A DNA stretch of 64,000 nt from Betaproteobacteria bacterium. Its GTDB lineage: Bacteria > Acidobacteriota > Terriglobia > Acidiferrales > UBA7541. A model generated the notes under the pieces. That model searched no databases, was not told the origin of the DNA, and saw only the letters and a program-made list of their open reading frames with translations. Below are positions 8,773 through 16,820 of this stretch, piece by piece (within the stretch, counting starts at the first letter, position 1; every line of letters begins with the position of its first letter). Position numbers and translations under genes: made by a program. Location: contig CAJCHZ010000039.1 of the NCBI GenBank assembly GCA_903970165.1, forward strand, positions 124,001 through 188,000. The letters are read 5' to 3'.

Positions 8773-9847
8773 AGAGCTTTTGGGCTCCTACCACCAAAGC
8801 CAGAGTGAATACGGCGATCACGACTTCGCCGATGGCGCCTACCGCGAAGGGTCGCAGGCCTTGTTTGCGCATGTCGCGGAAGTTGGTGCGCAAGCCGACG
8901 CCGGCGAAGGTCAGAAGAAAAGCCCAGCGCGAGAGATTGGCCAGTGTGCCGACTTGATCTTTGTTGAAAAACTGGTAGGTGGCCAGGATGGAGATGAAAA
9001 GAAAGCCCAGGACAAACTTGGGGAATTTTTGCCAGAGGAAAGCGGCTTTGTTGCCGACGGCTTTGGCCTGGCCCTGGCTGGCCCAGTAGATGGCATAGGC
9101 GAGGACGACGAAGCCGATCATGGCGTTGCGTGTGGATTTTACGAGGACGGCCAGTTTGCCTGCGGCGTCGGAATAGAGTGCGCCCGCAGCGGTGGCTTCG
9201 GCGGTGTTATCAACAGCGAGGCCTGCCCAGACGCCGTAAGCTTTGTCGCCGAGATGAAAGACGTGGCCGATGAGCGGGAAGGTGAAAAGCGCAAGGGCGC
9301 CGAGCGCGAGAATGGCGGCGATGGAGAAAGAAGAGTCTTCATCGTCGGCGTCGATGGCGCCTTTGGTGGCGATGATAGCGCTCACGCCGCATACAGCTGA
9401 GCCTACCGCAAGGAGCGTGGTCAGTTTTGGCTTTAGCCTGAAGACCCGGCCTAGGAAGGTCATAAAGGCGATGGCGCCGACGATTTCGATGGCCACGAGC
9501 AAAAGGCTGACGCCCCCCAGCTTTAGAATGTCACCGAGAAGAAACCGCGAGCCGAGCAGGACGATGCCTGCTTTCAGCCAGAACTCATAGGTGGCGACGC
9601 CACTACGGAAGATTTCCGGAACGCCAATCGTGTTGGAAATTACAATGCCGAGGAGGATGGCCCAGAGAACATACTCGATGTTCGGGAAGATCCAATGATG
9701 CGCTTTGGCGTAGGTGCCGACGTTTTGCTCGAGGAGCTTACCTGCGTATCCGATTGCGCCGAGCAACAGAACGCCTGGAATAATTTTAAGAAAACGCAGC
9801 GCCGGTTGTACCGGTTGGACTTGAGGGACTACGACTACATCTGCCAT
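8762..9847 (-). CDS. YeiH-family putative sulfate/sulfite exporter
   Basis: A 361-residue integral membrane protein of the UPF0324/YeiH family with about ten hydrophobic helices. Family segments seen are GIVISNTIGVPEIFRSGVATYEFWLKAGIVLLG, the glycine-rich half-helix LAVGSAVCGVSAIIATKGAI and AVDNTAEATAAGAL. The family is annotated as sulfate exporters and is often found under CysB-type control. Here it lies downstream of siroheme enzyme genes, which supports a role in relieving excess sulfite or sulfate. The 43-residue membrane protein just upstream (9895-10026) is a likely partner. Transport direction and substrate are inferred from family and context. Confidence 0.8.
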   Translation of the reverse strand: MADVVVVPQVQPVQPALRFLKIIPGVLLLGAIGYAGKLLEQNVGTYAKAHHWIFPNIEYVLWAILLGIVISNTIGVPEIFRSGVATYEFWLKAGIVLLGSRFLLGDILKLGGVSLLLVAIEIVGAIAFMTFLGRVFRLKPKLTTLLAVGSAVCGVSAIIATKGAIDADDEDSSFSIAAILALGALALFTFPLIGHVFHLGDKAYGVWAGLAVDNTAEATAAGALYSDAAGKLAVLVKSTRNAMIGFVVLAYAIYWASQGQAKAVGNKAAFLWQKFPKFVLGFLFISILATYQFFNKDQVGTLANLSRWAFLLTFAGVGLRTNFRDMRKQGLRPFAVGAIGEVVIAVFTLALVVGAQKLFGF

Positions 9848-9894
9848 TTTGTTTTGTTCTCCACGTTTGTTTTGGCCGCTTGCGGACTTGCCGA

Positions 9895-10026
9895 TTACCA
9901 GGGGATGTGTTTGAGGACGCCGACCCGGACCAGGAGGGCTGCGAGCAGGGCCAGGACTACTGCCCAGCTATCCAGAGAGAGGCGCCACGGTTTTTTCGCT
10001 TCTACTGCGTTTTCTTGTGTGCTCAT
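9895..10026 (-). CDS. Small single-span membrane protein (43 residues)
   Basis: A short ORF beginning MSTQENAVEAKKPWRLSLD and ending KHIPW. It has a hydrophilic cytoplasmic start, one hydrophobic span (about residues 21-38, rich in Leu, Ala and Val) and a short tail. AGGAG stands 7-8 nt upstream of the ATG at 10026. It sits between uroporphyrinogen methyltransferase (15-bp gap) and the YeiH-type exporter (47-bp gap), all on one strand. The ribosome site, spacing and topology support a real gene; I infer that it works with the exporter, perhaps as a small subunit. It is too short for usual ORF length cut-offs. Confidence 0.7.
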   Translation of the reverse strand: MSTQENAVEAKKPWRLSLDSWAVVLALLAALLVRVGVLKHIPW

Positions 10027-10040
10027 TTATGCTCTCCTGT

Positions 10041-10820
10041 TTAACTTACGGAAGCTTTTTGCTGTTCGAGCGCCGTTCCACTTGCCTCACCGCGCCAGAA
10101 AGAGTCACTTATCTCACCGATTTGTTGCGACGCCACGCGACCGACGATCATTAGGGCGGGAGCAGGGAGCTTTTCTTCGGAGGCGAGAGCACCGACGCTG
10201 CTCCAGCGAACCTGTTGCTGCGCGCCGGAAGCGCCGGAGACTATCACGCAAGGCAAATCGGCGGGGAGGCCGGCATCCGCCAAGCGGTGCGCAACTTCGG
10301 CGTACTCCAGGCCAGGCATGTAGAGGGCTAGCGTTGTAGCGGGCGTCAGGCAGCCCCAGTCCATAACACTTGCATTCGGACCGCGGGAGAAGGTTGTCAG
10401 GAGCACTTGCGAGGCAACTCGGCGATCCGTCAGAGAAATGCCCGAGGCTGCTGCGGCTGCGAGGGCGGCGGTCACGCCGGGAACAACTTCAAATTCGACC
10501 TTCGCATTCCGCAGGGCCTCGAGTTCTTCGGCCGCGCGCCCGAAGATGGATGGATCGCCGCCCTTCAGGCGCACAACCGTTTCTCGCGAAGCGGCGTACG
10601 TGACCAGCAGGGCGTTGATTTCTTCCTGCGTAAGGAGTTTCTTGCCGTAGCGCTTGCCGACGTCGATCACTTCTGCACGGGACGAAATGTTTGCCAATAC
10701 TTCCCTGCTGACCAGTGCATCGTGGAGAACTATGTCTGCCTGGGCGAGCAGTCGCGCTGCTTTGAGCGTCAGCAGTTCCGGATCGCCGGGGCCTGCGCCA
10801 ATCAGGTAGACTTTGCCCAT
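10041..10820 (-). CDS. cobA: Uroporphyrinogen-III C-methyltransferase
   Basis: A 259-residue SAM-dependent enzyme that adds two methyl groups to uroporphyrinogen III to give precorrin-2, the precursor of siroheme. It opens with the family signature VYLIGAGPGDPELLTLKAARLL and contains the second signature around VVRLKGGDPSIFGRAAEE, plus TLALYMPG. The start overlaps the stop of the precorrin-2 dehydrogenase gene by one base (TAATG), so translation is probably coupled. With that neighbour it replaces the fused CysG of enterobacteria and supplies siroheme to the reductase encoded first in the operon. Confidence 0.92.
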   Translation of the reverse strand: MGKVYLIGAGPGDPELLTLKAARLLAQADIVLHDALVSREVLANISSRAEVIDVGKRYGKKLLTQEEINALLVTYAASRETVVRLKGGDPSIFGRAAEELEALRNAKVEFEVVPGVTAALAAAAASGISLTDRRVASQVLLTTFSRGPNASVMDWGCLTPATTLALYMPGLEYAEVAHRLADAGLPADLPCVIVSGASGAQQQVRWSSVGALASEEKLPAPALMIVGRVASQQIGEISDSFWRGEASGTALEQQKASVS

Positions 10821-11437
10821 TACGCAGCTCCGCGGCGGCCGGGCTTTGGCACGGCTTGGCGAATGAATTCTTCAAACACGGGGCGGCTCGCCAGTTCGTG
10901 AAGCAGCTTCTTCGTGGATTCCGAGCTTGGATCTTGAGCCCGCAACGCGTCACGTGCTGAGCCGAGCCATTGCAGCCAGGCCTCATACTCAGGCCCAAAT
11001 TGCGTTTCAAACTCCTGGCGGAGGCGTTGCGCTAGCGCTGGACTTTTCCCGTTCGTCGATATGGCAATCTGCAAATCGCCACGCTGGACTACCGCGCCGT
11101 AGTAGAAATGGCAGTGCTGGATGTCATCCACCGCGTTGCACAGAATCCCGCGCTTTTCCGCTTCGCGAAAAACGGCTTCATTCACGCCGGGCGCGGAAGT
11201 CGCGGCAATCACCAAAAACGCCCCGTCCAAATCCGCGCACGCAAATTCTTTCGGCAGCCAATCGATTTTTCCGAAGCGGACCCATTCGGCAATCTGCTGC
11301 GTGATCGAAGGCGCGACAAGTCGAATGCGCGCACCAGCGCTGAGCACGCCAGGAATCTTTGCTTCGGCGATGGCTCCGCCACCAATTACAACAATCAAGC
11401 GTCCTTCAAGCTTCACGAATATGGGGAAGAGGCTCAT
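10820..11437 (-). CDS. Precorrin-2 dehydrogenase / siroheme synthase N-terminal domain
   Basis: A 205-residue stand-alone counterpart of the N-terminal half of CysG (Met8-like). It oxidises precorrin-2 to sirohydrochlorin with NAD and in some members inserts iron. The Rossmann motif VVIGGGAIAEAKIPGVLSAGA is near the start, followed by DLDGAFLVIAATSAPGVNEAVF and the dimer segment FYYGAVVQRGDLQIAISTNGKSPALA. The ORF starts 3 bp after the reductase stop and overlaps cobA. A separate ferrochelatase is not seen, so this protein may do both steps. Confidence 0.9.
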   Translation of the reverse strand: MSLFPIFVKLEGRLIVVIGGGAIAEAKIPGVLSAGARIRLVAPSITQQIAEWVRFGKIDWLPKEFACADLDGAFLVIAATSAPGVNEAVFREAEKRGILCNAVDDIQHCHFYYGAVVQRGDLQIAISTNGKSPALAQRLRQEFETQFGPEYEAWLQWLGSARDALRAQDPSSESTKKLLHELASRPVFEEFIRQAVPKPGRRGAA

Positions 11438-11440
11438 GAC

Positions 11441-13141
11441 TCAGCCCTCGACTCCCTGGGGAACCGGCCCGAGAGCAAGATCGCGTTCGACCGGTTCGAC
11501 ATAATCGCCCGCGAGGATTGCGCGAATCTGTTCGTTCGAATGCCGAGCAAAAAATTGCCGAAGATTTTCGGCTGGTTCGCGCCGCGTGTTGAATGTTGTG
11601 AGTACACGCTCAATCGCATCGGGGACATCGGTGGCCGCACAGCGATAACCAACGGGCCGTGCGATCGAGGCAAACTGGCCGACTCCGCCGCCGATACAGA
11701 AGTAGTAGGCGTCCACCATGCGGCCATCCGCTTTGATTTTTTTGCCTTCAATACCGATATCGGCAATCCAATGCTGGCCGCAGCTATTCGGGCAGCCGGT
11801 GATGTTCAGGCGGAGCTGCTCCTCGAAATCGGGCATGCGCTCTTCGAGTTCGTGCGTAAGCCATTTTGCGAAGCCCTTGGTTTCGGTCAGCGCAAGTTTG
11901 CAGAATTCAGAGCCCGTGCAGGCCACGGTTCCGCGGGCAAACACCGAGGCCTGCACCGGCAGGGCAGCAACTTCAAGCTCGCGAGCCACAGCCGCCGCAT
12001 CAGGCTGGGGGACGTTGACAATCAGCAGGTTCTGCATGGTAGTGGTGCGAATGTGGCCGTCGGCGTAGCGATCGGCGAGGTCAGCGGCGGTGCGGAGTTG
12101 TTGGGGGGTGATGCGGCCACGCAACACGGAGGCACCAACGTAGGCGAGGCCAAGTTGTTTTTGCGCATGAATTCCGACGTGGTCGCGATGAATATCGGAG
12201 GGCACTTCTTCTGGCTCAGCAGGATCGAGCGTAAATCCGACTTGGCGCTGCAACTCGCTGAGAAAACTTTCCGCGGTCCAGCCTTGCTGGAGGAAAAGAA
12301 ACTTCAGGCGGGCTTTTTCCCTGCTTTGGCGAAGCGACTGGCTGGCGCGAAAGATCTCCGCTACGCCGCGCGCGACAGGTACGACTTGATCCCATTGAAT
12401 GAACGCGCTCAGCGGCACAGCGATGTGTGGATCGGTGGAAAGGCCGCCGCCGACCCGCATCGTGAAGCCGATCTCGGTCTCGCCCCCGCGCTTTCTGCGA
12501 GTGGCTGTCAGGGCCACGTCGTTGGTTTCAGGATAAGAGCACCAACTGTTGCAACCCGTGACGGAAGCCTTAAATTTTCGCGGCAGATTGTAGAACTCCG
12601 CGACGCCACCTAATTCGCGGTCGATAGCCAGCGCCAACGGTGAGGCATCCACAATTTCATGGGCATCCAGCCCCGCGACGGGGCAACCCGTTACATTGCG
12701 AGCGACGTCTCCGCAGGCACCGGTAGTGGTCAATCCTACCCGCCAGAGTCCCTCCAGCACTTCGGGAAGAGATTCGATTGTCACCCAGTGCAATTGAAAA
12801 TTTTGGCGGACGGTGATATCGGCGACGCCTCGCGCGTGCTTCTCCGCGATATCTGCCACCGCGCGCACCTGGTTGCTGCTCAGCAAACCGTTCGGAATGC
12901 GAATACGCACCATGAAATACGGTGTCGCTTTACCCTCACCGCCCGTACCGCCGACAACTCCCGCGCCATCCCCCTGCGTGTAAACGCCCCAGGTGCGTAA
13001 ATACGTGTTCTTCCACTCGGGCGGAATAGAATCCACGCCCGTGCGCGCGAACTCGCGAATTTGGTCGAAATGCTCCCATGCGTTCGTTTCGAGCTTCAAC
13101 CGCTCGAGACGCTGTGCTTTCGTTTCTTTGACTTCGCTCAT
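11441..13141 (-). CDS. Siroheme [4Fe-4S] sulfite (or nitrite) reductase
   Basis: A 566-residue hemoprotein reductase of the NirA/Sir family, a six-electron reductase for sulfite or nitrite. The four cluster/siroheme cysteines are visible as C-x5-C (CTGSEFC, about 397-403) and C-x3-C within NITGCPNSCGQHWIADIG. Two ferrodoxin-like repeats flank the sirohaem-binding halves. Family members reduce either substrate, and sequence alone does not decide here. Three things point to sulfite: a sulfate-exporter-like gene in the operon, the absence of nitrate transport genes, and a cysteine-codon-rich leader ORF with terminator at 13174-13334. The ATG at 13141 is preceded by a GGGGCAGG sequence. First gene of the siroheme operon. 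Confidence 0.88.
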   Translation of the reverse strand: MSEVKETKAQRLERLKLETNAWEHFDQIREFARTGVDSIPPEWKNTYLRTWGVYTQGDGAGVVGGTGGEGKATPYFMVRIRIPNGLLSSNQVRAVADIAEKHARGVADITVRQNFQLHWVTIESLPEVLEGLWRVGLTTTGACGDVARNVTGCPVAGLDAHEIVDASPLALAIDRELGGVAEFYNLPRKFKASVTGCNSWCSYPETNDVALTATRRKRGGETEIGFTMRVGGGLSTDPHIAVPLSAFIQWDQVVPVARGVAEIFRASQSLRQSREKARLKFLFLQQGWTAESFLSELQRQVGFTLDPAEPEEVPSDIHRDHVGIHAQKQLGLAYVGASVLRGRITPQQLRTAADLADRYADGHIRTTTMQNLLIVNVPQPDAAAVARELEVAALPVQASVFARGTVACTGSEFCKLALTETKGFAKWLTHELEERMPDFEEQLRLNITGCPNSCGQHWIADIGIEGKKIKADGRMVDAYYFCIGGGVGQFASIARPVGYRCAATDVPDAIERVLTTFNTRREPAENLRQFFARHSNEQIRAILAGDYVEPVERDLALGPVPQGVEG

Positions 13142-13173
13142 GTTGGAAGCACCTGCCCCATCGTGCCCAAAAC

Positions 13174-13210
13174 AAAAAACCCACGTTGCCTGTAACTCTG
13201 GCGACGTGGG
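13174..13210 (-). terminator. Leader terminator (attenuator) before sulfite reductase
   Basis: On the minus strand CCCACGTCGCC (13210-13200) pairs with GGCAACGTGGG (13190-13180), giving 11 bp with one G-T pair and a 9-nt loop, then six Ts (13179-13174). It is a strong intrinsic terminator between the leader ORF stop (28 nt away) and the reductase ATG (32 nt away). By hand, GGCTGCGTG in leader codons 16-18 (13290-13282) can pair with CACGTCGCC of its 5' arm and could act as an antiterminator. Confidence 0.75.
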
Positions 13211-13238
13211 CTTCGGAACTTTGAATCTTAGAGTAGCG

Positions 13239-13334
13239 CTAAGTCCGGAAACTCCCCTGGCCAGAGATGGAAGTCATACGACACGCAGCCTTGCGCGCAC
13301 AGGGACAACAGATCATCTGGCAGGAAGTCATCAT
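13239..13334 (-). CDS. Cysteine-rich leader peptide upstream of sulfite reductase
   Basis: A 31-residue ORF starting MMTSCQMICCPCARKAACR, with Cys codons at positions 5, 9, 10, 12 and 18. Five of its first 18 codons are Cys, far above chance. The ATG lies 8 nt after a -10 box (13343-13348) with no ribosome site, so the mRNA is predicted to begin at or within 2 nt of the start codon. The stop (13239) is 28 nt before an intrinsic terminator. The layout is that of a transcription attenuator sensing Cys-tRNA charging, controlling the sulfite reductase operon. A closely matching layout stands before the encapsulin gene (54794-55001). Translation is unproven; the evidence is arrangement and codon content. 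Confidence 0.65.
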   Translation of the reverse strand: MMTSCQMICCPCARKAACRMTSISGQGSFRT

Positions 13335-13342
13335 GAACGCTG

Positions 13343-13371
13343 AGAATACCTTGCGGCCCACCCTATGTCAA
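13343..13371 (-). promoter_or_regulatory. Sigma-70-type promoter of the sulfite reductase operon
   Basis: On the minus strand a perfect -35 TTGACA (13371-13366) is followed by a 17-nt spacer and TATTCT (13348-13343). The predicted start of transcription falls at about 13336-13334, on the ATG of the cysteine-rich leader ORF. Confidence 0.7.
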
Positions 13372-13439
13372 AAAGAAGGGCCGCACAAACTTTAGATGCA
13401 CTGCATCCAAAAAAGTAATCAGATTAAAAAGGGGGCTTT

Positions 13440-14267
13440 TCAAGGCTGCTTTTGTGACGCCGGCATCGTCTGCGGCTTAGGCGGCGTGCTCGCAGGTGCC
13501 TTGGTGGCTGGCTTGGCCGGGGCAGCACCAGGCGGCAGAATCAAGGTCGTCGTTTTGATGGAATCGAGCTGCGGGAAGCCTTTGTCCAAATAGGACTTTC
13601 CAAGCTTTTCGATCTTGTCCTGTTCTGGACCCTGCCCGTCCGGAGCGCCCTCGCCATAGCCCGTGTAAAGGGCGTCAACTACCTCCATGCCCTCCGTGAC
13701 TTGGCCAAACGCAGCGAATCCCATGCCGTCCAACCGTTTGTTGTCCACCAAGTTGATGAAAACCTGAGTGGTTCGCGTATTCGGGCCGCCCATCGCGTAG
13801 GTCAAGTAGCCGCGCAGGTTGCTTTGCACGACAGGGTCATCTTTGATAGGGGCGTGTTCCCAAGCCGCTGTAACGGGAGGATAGGCGCTTATGCCCCACT
13901 GCACGACAAATCCTTTCAGTGCGCGGAAAAACGATGTGTTGTCATAAAAATGATGGCGCACAAGATTATAGAAACGGTCGGCGCCGAGCGGAGCCCACGC
14001 GCGCGTCACGGTGATGACGAAGTCGCCCTTCGTCGTGGTGAACTTCACCTGGTACGTGGCCGGTGCTTTGGCAACAAGCAAGGCAGGCCGGAGCAGGGCG
14101 CGATCGTAGGGGCTTGCCGGCGCGGTTTTGTGCGCTGGGGCGCTGGTTGCTCCCGATTGAGGCGTGGCTGGCGTCTGGGCCGCTGCTGCTTGAGCGCGAG
14201 CACCGCTGCACAGTCCCGCGCCGAGAATTACCAGCGCCACAATCTTCATCCATCCAGATTTGTACAT
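13440..14267 (-). CDS. Secreted cyclophilin-type peptidyl-prolyl isomerase
   Basis: A 275-residue protein with an N-terminal signal peptide (hydrophobic core KIVALVILGAGLCSG, cleavage likely after ARAQA) and a cyclophilin domain at about 75-235. Domain landmarks are TTKGDFVITV, RFYNLVRHHFYDNTSFFR, the peptide-binding region FVVQWGI, TQVFINLVDN and FGQVTEGMEVVDAL. The ends are Ala/Pro-rich linkers. It catalyses proline isomerisation during folding outside the cytoplasm. The start could also be the internal Met at residue 7. It is downstream of the two dipeptidases on the same strand, and the reductase leader begins about 70 bp after its stop. Confidence 0.9.
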   Translation of the reverse strand: MYKSGWMKIVALVILGAGLCSGARAQAAAAQTPATPQSGATSAPAHKTAPASPYDRALLRPALLVAKAPATYQVKFTTTKGDFVITVTRAWAPLGADRFYNLVRHHFYDNTSFFRALKGFVVQWGISAYPPVTAAWEHAPIKDDPVVQSNLRGYLTYAMGGPNTRTTQVFINLVDNKRLDGMGFAAFGQVTEGMEVVDALYTGYGEGAPDGQGPEQDKIEKLGKSYLDKGFPQLDSIKTTTLILPPGAAPAKPATKAPASTPPKPQTMPASQKQP

Positions 14268-14324
14268 TGCTCTTCCCTCTCCGAATTAAATTCAGCGTGC
14301 TAATTTTGAATTGCGCGAAGAAGC

Positions 14325-15545
14325 TTACTGTGCGGCGGACAGTTCACGGCTCACCCGCTCGACGTCCGCCATCAATCTTAACGTATTCTCGCCGAGAATC
14401 TTCCTTACGTCACCTTCGGAGTAACCTTTTTCGAGGAGGGCGTTGGTAATCTGCGGGAGCTTCGTAGCATCTTCCATGCCGAACGGCATGTTCGCACCGT
14501 CGAAATCGGAGCCCAAGCCGACATGGTCGATTCCGGCCACTTTAACAGCGTGGTCAATGTGCTCGATGATTTTAGTCCATTCGACACGCGGGAGGTCGCC
14601 CCGCAGAACATATTCGCGTGTGATGATGTCGCCTTGTATTAGCTGGCATCCCTCTTTGTTACCGCATCGTTTCTGGACTTCCAGTGCAATGGCCTTGTCC
14701 CACTCGGGGTGTGCCTTTTCCGCATCGCGAAATTCCTGACTAAGAAATCCGATGTGGTAGTTGATCTGGATGACTCCACCCTTCGCAGCCAGTGCTCGGA
14801 TCATCTCGTCCGTCATGTTCCGCGGGACATTGCAAATCGCGCGGCAAGAAGAATGTGAGGCAAAGACTGGCGCCTTGCTCGTCTCCAAAACGTCGGCGAA
14901 CGTTTTGTCGCTAACGTGCGAGATATCTACGATCATGCCCAGACGATTCATCTCCCGGATGACATCTTTCCCAAAGGGGGAAAGCCCATTGTGAGCTGGT
15001 GCGGCGGTGGAAGCGTCCGCCCATTCCGTGTTGCCAGTATGGGTCAAAGTCATGTATCGAGCGCCGAGCCCGGCGAATTTGCGCAGGACGCCAAGATCGC
15101 TATCGATCATGTGACCACCCTCGACGCCGATGAGGGCGGCGATCTTGCCGTGCTTGTGTGCCTCTCGAATGCCCTCTGCCGTGGTCACGAGAATCAAGTC
15201 GTTCGAGTGCTTGCCGACCTGGTCGTGTATCGCGTCGATTTGCATCAGAGCCCGCCGCACTGCTTCCGGCCCCCTAACCTTGCTAGGGATCCAAACCGAA
15301 AAGAAAATGGCTCCGAGGCCACCTTCTTTCATGCGCGGAATATCTATGCTGCCTAACCCATTCCGCGCGCCCAGATCGAAATCGCCATCGAGAAAGCGCT
15401 GCGTCGTGTCGTCGTGCGTGTCAATGACGAGCGAGGAGAAGTGAAGTTTCTTTGCCCGTTCCGAAATGCCGTCTGCCGCCATCTCTCCCACTAGCACCAT
15501 GCCCGCCATGACACACGTCAACGCCGCAAACAACATGCGACCCAT
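14325..15545 (-). CDS. Membrane dipeptidase, M19 family (copy 1)
   Basis: A 406-residue zinc dipeptidase. I choose the ATG at 15545, which has GGAG 9 nt upstream, over the TTG at 15560. A signal peptide (LFAALTCVMAGMVLVG) leads into the M19 fold with its metal ligands: IDTHDDTT (H-x-D), IGVEGGH, DISHVSDKTF, FASHSSCRAI and GLGSDFDGA. M19 enzymes split dipeptides and some act on beta-lactams or D-amino-acid dipeptides. The gene starts 19 bp after a close paralogue (15565-16788); the two are a tandem duplication. Probably periplasmic or lipid-free exported. Confidence 0.92.
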   Translation of the reverse strand: MGRMLFAALTCVMAGMVLVGEMAADGISERAKKLHFSSLVIDTHDDTTQRFLDGDFDLGARNGLGSIDIPRMKEGGLGAIFFSVWIPSKVRGPEAVRRALMQIDAIHDQVGKHSNDLILVTTAEGIREAHKHGKIAALIGVEGGHMIDSDLGVLRKFAGLGARYMTLTHTGNTEWADASTAAPAHNGLSPFGKDVIREMNRLGMIVDISHVSDKTFADVLETSKAPVFASHSSCRAICNVPRNMTDEMIRALAAKGGVIQINYHIGFLSQEFRDAEKAHPEWDKAIALEVQKRCGNKEGCQLIQGDIITREYVLRGDLPRVEWTKIIEHIDHAVKVAGIDHVGLGSDFDGANMPFGMEDATKLPQITNALLEKGYSEGDVRKILGENTLRLMADVERVSRELSAAQ

Positions 15546-15564
15546 TTTAATCGGCTCCAATTTG

Positions 15565-16788
15565 CTATTGCGAGGCCTGCATCTCTCGGCTGACGCGTTC
15601 GTTGGCTTCCATCACGCGCAGCAGGTTCCCGCCCAGGATTTTGCGGATGTCTTCGTCCTTGTAGCCCTTGCGCATGAGCGCATCGGTAATCCGAGGCAAA
15701 TGCGTGCAGTCATCCATGCCCTCGGGCATGGTCGCGCCGTCGAAATCGGAACCAAGTCCCACGTGATCCGGCCCGACGAGTTTCACCACGTGATCGATGT
15801 GGTCGATAATTCGTTCCCAGCTCACGTGTGGAAGCTTGCCGTCGGCCACCGCCTGCTTCTCAATCTCCGCCATCTTCCGTTCCGTGCATTCCTGATCATC
15901 GCCGCACACTTTGCGCAGCGAGTCCATCATTTCGACGACGCCTCCGGAAAGCTTCTCCTGTGCATCCTTGTAGGCTTGGTCGATAAAGCTTTTTTCGTAG
16001 TTGATCTGGATGACGCCGCCCTTTGCCGCCAGAGCCTTGATCATGTCATCGGACATATCGCGGACATGATTGCAAAGCGCCCTGCACGACGAGTGTGAAG
16101 CAATAAGCGGAGCTTTGCTGACCTCCAGCGCATCGTAGAAGGTTTTGTCCGAGACGTGAGAAATATCGACCATGATTCCCTGCCGGTTCATTTCCCGCAC
16201 AACATCCTTGCCAAAGTCCGTCAGACCGTTGTGTTCCGGTTTGGCCGTTGAGGAATCCGCCCATTCGTCGTTATAAAAATGAGTCAGCGTCATGTATCGA
16301 ACGCCCAGATCGCCAAACATGCGCAGCACGCGGATGTCGTTGCCAATCATGTGACCGCCTTCCACACCGATGAGCGCGGCTATCTTTCCCTGGGCATGCG
16401 CCCGGCGGACTTCTTCCGCGGTGCGGCAAAACACCATATCCTTCGAGTACTTGATGACGTTTTCGTGGACCGCATCAATCTGGTCAAGCGCCTTTTGCAC
16501 TGCGGGAGGCCCCATGATTCGCCCATCAATCCAGATGGAAAAGAAAATCGCGTTCATGCCGCCTTCACGCATGCGGGGGATATCAATGTGGCCGTCGGGA
16601 TTGCGCTTGCCGATGTCGAAGCCTTTGGTGAAAAAGCGCTGCGTGGTGTCGTCGTGCGTATCGAGCACGATGGACGAAAAATGGAGCTTCTTCGCTCGAT
16701 CGGCGATGTCGTCGCCGGTCGCGATTTGTGTCATTAGAAAACCGGCAGCGAGCAAACAAGCAAAGAGCGAGAATCGGAACAGACGCAT
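15565..16788 (-). CDS. Membrane dipeptidase, M19 family (copy 2)
   Basis: A 407-residue paralogue of the adjacent M19 enzyme with the same order of zinc-ligand motifs (LDTHDDTTQRF, IGVEGGH, DISHVSDKTF, IASHSSCRALC, GLGSDFDGA). GGAGGA lies 8 nt before the chosen ATG at 16788; a longer in-frame start at 16857 would overlap sdhB and lacks such a site. The signal peptide is MRLFRFSLFACLLAAGFLM. It differs from copy 1 mainly in an insert of about 25 residues between 265 and 320 containing SGGVVEMMDSLRKVCGDDQECT. Its start is 32 bp downstream of sdhB, so it may be read through from the sdh operon. Confidence 0.92.
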   Translation of the reverse strand: MRLFRFSLFACLLAAGFLMTQIATGDDIADRAKKLHFSSIVLDTHDDTTQRFFTKGFDIGKRNPDGHIDIPRMREGGMNAIFFSIWIDGRIMGPPAVQKALDQIDAVHENVIKYSKDMVFCRTAEEVRRAHAQGKIAALIGVEGGHMIGNDIRVLRMFGDLGVRYMTLTHFYNDEWADSSTAKPEHNGLTDFGKDVVREMNRQGIMVDISHVSDKTFYDALEVSKAPLIASHSSCRALCNHVRDMSDDMIKALAAKGGVIQINYEKSFIDQAYKDAQEKLSGGVVEMMDSLRKVCGDDQECTERKMAEIEKQAVADGKLPHVSWERIIDHIDHVVKLVGPDHVGLGSDFDGATMPEGMDDCTHLPRITDALMRKGYKDEDIRKILGGNLLRVMEANERVSREMQASQ

Positions 16789-16820
16789 GAGTTCCTCCAA
16801 TGGAAAGGTGCGGCGAGATT

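Noticed and set aside
11108..12613. Plus-strand frame (501 codons) opposite the siroheme enzymes
   Set aside because: The opposite strand encodes intact family proteins with overlapping operon structure; this frame has no recognisable domain.
13420..13445. Terminator of the cyclophilin gene (AAAAG...CTTTTT)
   Set aside because: The possible stem is only A-T rich with one G-C pair, too weak to call.
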